DNA from: CAYXXN01 sp964469055
GTDB taxonomy: Bacteria; Acidobacteriota; Thermoanaerobaculia; Multivoradales; JAHEKO01
DNA length: 11,762 nt
Reading direction: 5' to 3'
Assembly (NCBI GenBank): GCA_964469055.1
Contig: CAYXXN010000092.1
Coordinates: 1 to 11,762, forward strand
Position 1 is the stretch's first letter; each line of letters starts with the position of its first letter. The notes under the pieces are model-generated. The model made no database searches and was not told where the DNA came from. It worked only from the letters and a program-made list of their open reading frames with translations. Made by a program: the position numbers and the translations under genes. Below, piece after piece: positions 7,701-11,762 of the stretch.

Positions 7701-7986
7701 AACCCTCGCCGTCGAAGATCGGGGTCCAGGTGGTGCCGGCGGTCTCCGTCTTCCAGACGCCGCCGGAGGCCACCGCGACGTACCAGGTGCGCTGGTCGCT
7801 CGGATGGATGGCGATGTCGACGACGCGCCCGGAGGAGACGGCGGGCCCCAGGCCGCGCAGCTCGAGGCCGGCGAAGGTGCCGGCGGAGAGGAGGGGCTCG
7901 GGCTCGTCGCCTTCACCTTTCTTCTTCTTGTCGGCGCCGGCGGCGGGGAGTGCGACGAGCAGCAGGGCGGCGAGGAGGCGCTTCAT
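4705..7986 (-). CDS. Exported VPS10/sortilin-like Asp-box (BNR) beta-propeller protein
   Basis: This 1093-residue protein belongs to the VPS10-like, WD40/YVTN/BNR-repeat family often labelled glycosyl hydrolase in Acidobacteriota and Bacteroidota; catalysis is unproven. MKRLLAALLLVALPAAGA is a signal peptide, followed by a charged KKKKGEGDE stretch. About eleven Asp-boxes of the S-x-D-x-G-x-x-W type lie near residues 80, 134, 185, 243, 293, 337, 380, 521, 593 (degenerate), 646 and 690. They cap propeller blades up to about 735, probably as two propellers. Residues 840-930 resemble a FlgD-like beta-sandwich (GFHRVAWDLR, VPGTYSATL) after a linker, with an acidic EEEEEE run at 881-886. Residues 935-1075 look helical or coiled-coil. 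ATG at 7986 has CGGAG seven bases upstream. The site of action is periplasm or outside the cell. The ligand is unknown, and sialidase activity should not be assumed from Asp-boxes. Confidence 0.9.
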   Translation of the reverse strand: MKRLLAALLLVALPAAGADKKKKGEGDEPEPLLSAGTFAGLELRGLGPAVSSGRVVDIAIHPSDQRTWYVAVASGGVWKTETAGTTWTPIFDGEGSYSIGCVTIDPGNPLTVWVGTGENNSQRSVAYGDGVYKSVDGGTSWTNMGLKESEHIGRIVVDPRDSNVVWVAAQGPLWRAGGDRGVYKTTDGGVTWTRVLHVDEHTGANEVWIDPRDPDVLYATTYQRARRVWTLIDGGPGSGIHKSTDGGATWKELTNGLPEEDMGKIGLAVSPVDPDIVTAIVESIAEEGGIFRSTDAGANWEKVNDYVSSSPQYYNELVPDPHDADRVYSMDFHVEVSDDGGSTWRSIPENAKHVDNHALWVDPDDPKHFVNGCDGGVYETFDGGETWDFFGNLPITQFYKIAVDDAQPFYSVYGGTQDNATWGGPSRNASDHGITNRDWFVVVGGDGFDPAVEPGNPDIVYGQYQHAGIVRYDRRTGESIDIQPQPAPGEPASRWNWDTAFAISPHSPTRLYIASQRVYRSEDRGDTWTPISPDLTRQIDRNRLEVMGRVWGVDTVAKNRSTSFYGNIISLTESPLAAGLLYIGTDDGLVQVTEGGGAWRRIERFAGVPEMTYVSDLEASRHDPGTVFAAFDNHKMGDFKPYLLKSTDRGATWSSIAGDLPERGSVYSVAQDHVDPDLLFAGTEFGVYFSLDGGGKWIELEGGMPTIAVRDLEIQRRENDLVVGTFGRGFYVLDDYTPLRQVSEELLGEPAVLFPARKAPLFMKTYALGYNDKAFMGDSFYSAPNPPLGAVLTYYLKEEIQTRRERRRDAEKKSFEKDEPVGYPSWEDLRAEDREEDPTMILTVRDETGAVVRRVSGPVEKGFHRVAWDLRFPPPDPTSLEEEEEEAFDSPPIGPLAVPGTYSATLAQRVDGALTELAGPISFAVEPASTSTLPAADRAALTAFQRQTARLQRAVLGASSAADEMGTRITHLRKAALDTSDGDPAWLDRLDGIEGRLEDLQMTLEGDSTIASRSEPTPPAITDRVVQVVSGHWTATSAPTATHRRNYEIAAEAFAPVLEGLHGVEGDLVTLEAEMEAAGAPWTPGRLPRWQPE

Positions 7987-8055
7987 GGTCGGTCTCCGAA
8001 AGTGGGACTGGGTTGTGAGCGGACGAGGATACTATCGACCTCGGAGAAACGCCCC
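7987..8055. promoter_or_regulatory. Divergent intergenic region with symmetric -10 candidate
   Basis: These 69 bases must hold the start signals for both the propeller gene (minus) and the aminotransferase gene (plus). GATA-C-TATC at 8028-8036 is an odd palindrome. It reads TACTAT (8030-8035) on the plus strand and TAGTAT (8034 down to 8029) on the minus strand. Each matches the -10 consensus at four of six positions, including the key second A and last T. No good -35 is seen for either direction. Plus-strand leader length would be about 14 bases and minus-strand about 35. SD elements CGGAG occur at both ends. Confidence 0.45.
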
Positions 8056-9291
8056 ATGGCCATCCGCTTCGCGCAACGCATGAACGTCGTCCGCGCCTCG
8101 GACATCCGCGAGCTGCTCAAGGTGACGCAGCGCCCGGAGGTCATCTCCTTCGCCGGCGGCCTGCCGGCGCCGGAGCTCTTCCCCCGCGAGGAGCTGATCG
8201 AGGTCACCCGCGAGATCCTGCGGGAGACCGACGGGCAGGCCCTCCAGTACTCGACGACGGAGGGTCACCCGCCGCTGCGCCGCCTCATCGCCGAGCGCAT
8301 GAACGCCCTGTGGGGCACGCGCATCTCGGCCGAGGACGTGCTCGTCACCACCGGCTCGCAGCAGGGGCTCGACCTCTCGGGCAAGCTCTTCCTCGACCCC
8401 GGCGACACGGTGCTCTGCGAGAGCCCGACCTACGTCGGCGCGATCTCGGCCTTGAACGCCTTCGAGCCGCGCTGGGTGGAGGTGCCGACCGACGACGACG
8501 GCATGATCCTCGAGGCGCTCGAGGAGCGGCTCGAGCGCGACGACCGGGCGCGGATGATCTACGTCATCCCGAACTTCCAGAACCCCTCGGGCCGCACCTG
8601 GTCGCTGGCGCGCCGGCGCGGCTTCATGGAGATCGTCCAGCGGCGCGGCGTGCCGGTCCTCGAGGACAACCCCTACGGCGAGCTGCGCTTCGAGGGCGAG
8701 TCGCTGCCCTCGCTGCAGGCGTGGGACGAGGCCGGGCTCGTGGTCTCGCTCGGCACGTTCTCGAAGATCATGTGCCCCGGCCTGCGGGTGGGCTGGCTGG
8801 CCGCCTCACCGGCGCTGCGCGCCAAGTACGTGATCTTGAAGCAGGGTGCCGACCTCCACACGACGACTCTGGGCCAGATGCAAATCGCGCTCTACTTCGA
8901 GCGCTTCGACATCGAGGCCAAGCTCACGCACTTGCGCGCCATCTACCGCGAGCGGCGCGATGCCATGCTGGCGGCCCTCGAGGCCGCGATGCCGGCCGGC
9001 GCCCGCTGGACGCGGCCGCAGGGCGGCCTCTTCGTCTGGCTCGAGCTGCCCGCCGGCGTCGACGGCCGCGAGGCCCTGCGCCGCGCCCTGGAGCAGAACG
9101 TCGCCTTCGTCCCCGGCGACGCCTTCTTCCCGCAGACCCCACGCGCCAACACCCTGCGCCTCAACTTCTCCAACATGCCCGTCGAGCGCATCGAAGAGGG
9201 CATCCGGCGGCTCGGGAGGGTCTTCCGCGAGCTGCTGCCGGCCCAGCGGGCGGTGGCTCCCAGCGCCACGCTGAGCGCTCCGTCGCCGTAA
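8056..9291 (+). CDS. PLP-dependent aminotransferase, class I/II (LysN/2-aminoadipate aminotransferase-like)
   Basis: This 411-residue fold-type I aminotransferase transfers an amino group between an amino acid and a 2-oxo acid in the cytosol. Landmarks are the N-terminal ISFAGGLPAPELFP, the phosphate-binding TTGSQQGLDL (98-107), IPNFQNPSGR with N176, LEDNPYGEL with D204 pairing the pyridine nitrogen and Y207, GTFSKIMCPGLRVGW with the Schiff-base K237 and R244, and TLRLNFSN with R368 for the substrate carboxylate. The GGLPxPxxFP start and DNPYGELRFEG resemble the LysN/Kat II/aromatic aminotransferase group, so 2-aminoadipate, aromatic or branched-chain substrates are all possible. It lacks the N-terminal HTH of MocR regulators. 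ATG at 8056 has GGAG nine bases upstream. No lysine-biosynthesis neighbours are present to settle the substrate. Confidence 0.93.
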   Translation: MAIRFAQRMNVVRASDIRELLKVTQRPEVISFAGGLPAPELFPREELIEVTREILRETDGQALQYSTTEGHPPLRRLIAERMNALWGTRISAEDVLVTTGSQQGLDLSGKLFLDPGDTVLCESPTYVGAISALNAFEPRWVEVPTDDDGMILEALEERLERDDRARMIYVIPNFQNPSGRTWSLARRRGFMEIVQRRGVPVLEDNPYGELRFEGESLPSLQAWDEAGLVVSLGTFSKIMCPGLRVGWLAASPALRAKYVILKQGADLHTTTLGQMQIALYFERFDIEAKLTHLRAIYRERRDAMLAALEAAMPAGARWTRPQGGLFVWLELPAGVDGREALRRALEQNVAFVPGDAFFPQTPRANTLRLNFSNMPVERIEEGIRRLGRVFRELLPAQRAVAPSATLSAPSP

Positions 9292-9300
9292 CATCACCCC

Positions 9301-10293
9301 GTGCGCTGGCGGGTCGCCGTTGCGGTGGTCGCTCTCGCCCTTCCGCGGGTCGCCGCGGCTGCGGACGACCCGCTCGCCCGCGCTCGCGCCGTCCTGGGGT
9401 CCGCAAGCCGCGAGGGCCGCCTCGGTCCCTTCCGGCTCCTCACCGACCTCGGCTCGGAGCGTCAGCTTCGCCGCTGGGACAGGATCGCCACCGCCCTGCC
9501 CGCCGCCTACGGCGCCCGGTTCGCCCTCGAGCCCATCGACCTCGACGAGTCGTGGGTGGTCCTCTTCTCCCACCGCGACGAGTACGCGCGCTTCGCCGGC
9601 GGCCTGGCCGCTGCCGCCGATCGCCCGCTGGCCGGTCACGCGCTGCCCGGCATCGCTGCCCTCCCCGAAGGCCGCGGGCCGGAGGAGACGGCGCAGTTGC
9701 TCGTGCACGAGCTCACGCACCTGCTCCACCGGGCGGCGGGCCTGCCACCACTGCCGCCGTGGCTGGAAGAGGGGATGGCCAACGACCTCGCCTTCTCGAA
9801 AATCGACTCGGCCGGGCGGCTGGCGCTCGGCACGGTGAGCGGCTCGACCTTCATGTCCGAGGCCCGCCTGCCGGTGACCATCGTCGATTTCGGCGCCTCC
9901 AAGCAGACCGCCCGCATCCACCCGCCCGAGGAGCAAATCTGGGGCAACGAGATGTTCCACCACTCCGGAGCCCGGGCCTCGCTCGTGGATTTCGCCGCGG
10001 CCTTGGCGGGGCGGCGGGCGACGCCGCTGGCGACGCTGCTCGCCCTGCCGGCCGCGGCCTTCGCCCGCGGCGACGGCTTCGCCGAGCGCTACGCCCAGAG
10101 CGCCTTCTTCGTGCGCTTCCTGCTCGACGACGCCCGCCCCGCTCGCGCCGCCGCCTTCCGCGACTTCCTCGCCTGGACCGCCGCCGGCCGCCCGGCAACG
10201 GCGGAAGAGTTAGAGAGGACTCTCGACGTATCCCTTGCAGACCTAGAGCCGGAGTTCCATGCCTGGCTGGCGATGCAAACGGAAGGGCTCTAG
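9301..10293 (+). CDS. Exported HExxH metallopeptidase (peptidase MA-like gluzincin)
   Basis: This 330-residue zinc peptidase candidate has an N-terminal signal sequence (RVAVAVVALALPRVAAA) with a likely cleavage before ADDPLARA. The active site is VHELTHLLH at 135-143: H136 and H140 as zinc ligands and E137 as the catalytic base. PPWLEEGMAND follows about 16 residues on and supplies the third ligand, probably E157. This spacing and the WLxEGxA sequence are those of MA-clan proteins with a DUF1570/peptidase-MA-like fold. YAQSAFFVRFLLDD near 260-273 is also typical of that group. The GTG start at 9301 lies nine bases after the aminotransferase stop and has no SD, so translation is probably coupled to that gene. 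The substrate is unknown; the protein would act in the periplasm or outside. All zinc-site residues are present. Confidence 0.88.
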   Translation: MRWRVAVAVVALALPRVAAAADDPLARARAVLGSASREGRLGPFRLLTDLGSERQLRRWDRIATALPAAYGARFALEPIDLDESWVVLFSHRDEYARFAGGLAAAADRPLAGHALPGIAALPEGRGPEETAQLLVHELTHLLHRAAGLPPLPPWLEEGMANDLAFSKIDSAGRLALGTVSGSTFMSEARLPVTIVDFGASKQTARIHPPEEQIWGNEMFHHSGARASLVDFAAALAGRRATPLATLLALPAAAFARGDGFAERYAQSAFFVRFLLDDARPARAAAFRDFLAWTAAGRPATAEELERTLDVSLADLEPEFHAWLAMQTEGL

Positions 10294-10347
10294 GCAACTC
10301 TCCCTACCCAGATCTGTTGACGGCCCTGAGCCGACGTACCCGGCTGC

Positions 10348-10353
10348 TATCGT
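10348..10353 (+). promoter_or_regulatory. Possible -10 element for pyk
   Basis: TATCGT matches four of six -10 bases and lies 9 bases before the pyk ATG, which has no SD. A transcript started from it would be nearly leaderless. A TTGACG sits at 10317-10322, but at 25 bases it is too far to be its normal -35 partner. This is a weak call. Confidence 0.25.
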
Positions 10354-10362
10354 TCCGACCTC

Positions 10363-11762
10363 ATGGCCGAGCGCCGCACGAAGATCATCGCGACCCTTGG
10401 GCCGGCGTCGCACGAACCCGCAGTGATCCGCGAGCTGGTCGATGCCGGCATGGACGCGGCGCGCCTCAACTTCTCGCACGGCGACCACGAGACGCATCGG
10501 CGGGCTTGCGCCGCGGTGCGCGCGGCCTCGGAGGCCGCCGGCCGGGCCGTCGCCGTCATCCAGGACATCCAGGGGCCGAAGATCCGCATGGGCCGCTTCG
10601 CCGGCGGCTCGCTGGCGCTCGAGCGCGACCAGAGCGTACTGCTCGCGCCGGGCACTGGTGAGGCCGCGGCTGGAACGATCTTCATCGACTACCCGGAGCT
10701 GTTGGAGGACATCGCCCCGGGGGAGACGGTCTACCTCGCCGACGGCCAGGTGCGGCTCACGGTGACCGGCCAGGAGGCCGGCGCGCTCACCGCCCGCGTC
10801 GTCTCCAGCGGCACGGTGCGCGACCGCCAAGGGGCCGCCTTCCCCGACTCCGCCCTCGCCCTCTCGCCGCTGACCGACAAGGATCGCGCCGACCTCGCCT
10901 TCGGCCGCACGCTCGACGTCGACTACGTCGCCGCCTCCTTCGTCTCGACCCGCCGCGACGTCGAGGAGGTGGCGGCGCTCTCGGGCGTGCCGGTGATCGC
11001 CAAGATCGAGCGCGCGGCCGCCGTCCGCAACCTGCCGGAGATCCTCGCCGCCTGCCACGCGGCGATGGTGGCGCGGGGCGACCTCGGGGTGGAGCTGCCG
11101 CTCGAGCGCCTGCCGCTCGTGCAGCGCGAGATCCTCGCCGCCACCAACCGCCAGGCACGGGTGGCGATCACCGCCACCGAGATGCTCGAGTCGATGACCC
11201 AGTCGACGCGCCCCACTCGCGCCGAGGTGACCGACGTCGCCAACGCGGTGCTGCAAGGCTCAGACGCCGTGATGCTCTCAGGCGAGACGGCCTCCGGCCG
11301 CCACCCCGTGCGGGTCGTCACCGCCATGGACATCATCTGCCGCGAGGTCGATGGCTCGCCGCCCGAGGTGGAGGCGCCGCGGCCCGACTTCCTGGTCGCC
11401 GCCGAGCCCATCCCCTCGGCGACCGCCCACGCTGCGGTCGAGGCCGCCGAGAGCCTGAACCTCTCGACCATCGTCGCGTTCACCGAATCGGGGGCGACCG
11501 CCCGCCTGCTCTCGAAGTACCGACCCCACGCCCGCATCGTCGCCTTCACGCCCGAGGAGACGACCTACCGCCGCATGGCGATCTACCGCGGCGTCCTCCC
11601 CCGCCGCTTCGAGCGCTACGGCTCGACCGACGAGATGCTGCAGCGGGCCGAAGAGCGGCTGGTCGCGGAAGGCCTCTGCTCAGCCGGCGAGACGATCCTC
11701 ATGGTCGCCGGCATCCCGCCCAACCAACGGGCCTCGACGAACTTCATGAAGCTGCACCAAGT
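10363..11762 (+). CDS. pyk: Pyruvate kinase, 3' end beyond window
   Basis: This enzyme transfers phosphate from phosphoenolpyruvate to ADP, giving pyruvate and ATP in the last step of glycolysis. The open frame covers 466 full codons and ends mid-codon at the edge; the family is usually about 470-480 residues, so little is missing. Visible motifs are TKIIATLGPAS (6-16), ARLNFSHG with R34, N36 and S38, DIQGPKIR (68-75), AKIER with catalytic K214 (213-217), MVARGDLGVE with the metal-binding D240, ITATEMLESM, and RPTRAEVTDVANAVLQGSDAVMLSGETA (283-310). The A-B-A-C domain order is complete. K73 replaces the Glu of potassium-dependent enzymes, with I69, Q70 and M76 nearby, so the E. coli PykA-like potassium-independent class is expected. 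The B-domain exit usually written KGVNLPG reads RQGAAFPD (155-162). ATG at 10363 has no SD. It lies 69 bases after the peptidase gene and probably has its own promoter. Confidence 0.95.
   Translation, partial: MAERRTKIIATLGPASHEPAVIRELVDAGMDAARLNFSHGDHETHRRACAAVRAASEAAGRAVAVIQDIQGPKIRMGRFAGGSLALERDQSVLLAPGTGEAAAGTIFIDYPELLEDIAPGETVYLADGQVRLTVTGQEAGALTARVVSSGTVRDRQGAAFPDSALALSPLTDKDRADLAFGRTLDVDYVAASFVSTRRDVEEVAALSGVPVIAKIERAAAVRNLPEILAACHAAMVARGDLGVELPLERLPLVQREILAATNRQARVAITATEMLESMTQSTRPTRAEVTDVANAVLQGSDAVMLSGETASGRHPVRVVTAMDIICREVDGSPPEVEAPRPDFLVAAEPIPSATAHAAVEAAESLNLSTIVAFTESGATARLLSKYRPHARIVAFTPEETTYRRMAIYRGVLPRRFERYGSTDEMLQRAEERLVAEGLCSAGETILMVAGIPPNQRASTNFMKLHQ

Noticed and set aside
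7993..8047. Inverted repeat TCTCCGA (7993-7999) and TCGGAGA (8041-8047) in the divergent region.
   Set aside because: Both arms are the Shine-Dalgarno sites of the two divergent genes, which explains the symmetry.
4696..10315. An 11-base direct repeat TACCCAGATCT at 4696-4706 and 10305-10315.
   Set aside because: Several 11-base matches are expected by chance in a window this size, and the flanks do not match.
8310..10661. A 783-codon open frame on the plus strand spanning three genes.
   Set aside because: It is an out-of-frame shadow of the aminotransferase, peptidase and pyruvate kinase genes. It is Arg/Pro/Ala-rich and has no motif.

Overview
This is a dense, GC-rich (roughly 70% by eye) bacterial chromosomal window with eleven protein genes. 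There are no RNA genes, insertion sequences, CRISPR arrays or phage genes, and no gap above about 130 bases. The large secreted Asp-box (BNR/VPS10-like) propeller protein, a DUF1326/DUF2182 pair, GTG starts and weak Shine-Dalgarno (SD) sites fit Acidobacteriota such as the Thermoanaerobaculia, or a neighbouring phylum such as Gemmatimonadota or Myxococcota. That placement is an impression from gene content, not an identification.

Left block, minus strand, read from 3831 down to the left edge: an orphan HigA-type antitoxin/regulator, a PaaI-like hotdog thioesterase overlapping it by 4 bases (ATGA), a DUF1326 Cys-rich protein, a DUF2182 polytopic membrane protein, a DinB-superfamily protein, and a low-specificity L-threonine aldolase that runs off the left edge. 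Gaps are -4, 45, 26, 23 and 3 bases, so this looks like one six-gene operon. The only space for its promoter is the AT-richer stretch 3832-3961. That stretch carries a perfect 7+7 inverted repeat (3871-3890) suited to be the operator of the HigA-like protein.

Middle block, minus strand: a 1093-residue exported propeller protein with about eleven Asp-boxes (4705-7986). It is followed, with a possible 40-base overlap, by a 260-residue protein (3962-4744) that I do not recognise as a named family. Its centre aligns by eye with the helix-turn-helix core of ParB/KorB proteins but lacks their N-terminal domain.

Right block, plus strand: divergent from the propeller gene across 69 bases lie a fold-type I PLP aminotransferase (8056-9291) and, nine bases later, an exported HExxH metallopeptidase (9301-10293). 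Next is pyruvate kinase (10363 to the right edge), which carries the residues of the potassium-independent class.

Most of the window is housekeeping or common accessory metabolism. The parts worth a second look are the HigA-led operon with its palindromic leader, the DUF1326/DUF2182 pair, the orphan ParB-core protein, and the symmetric -10 candidate between the divergent genes.
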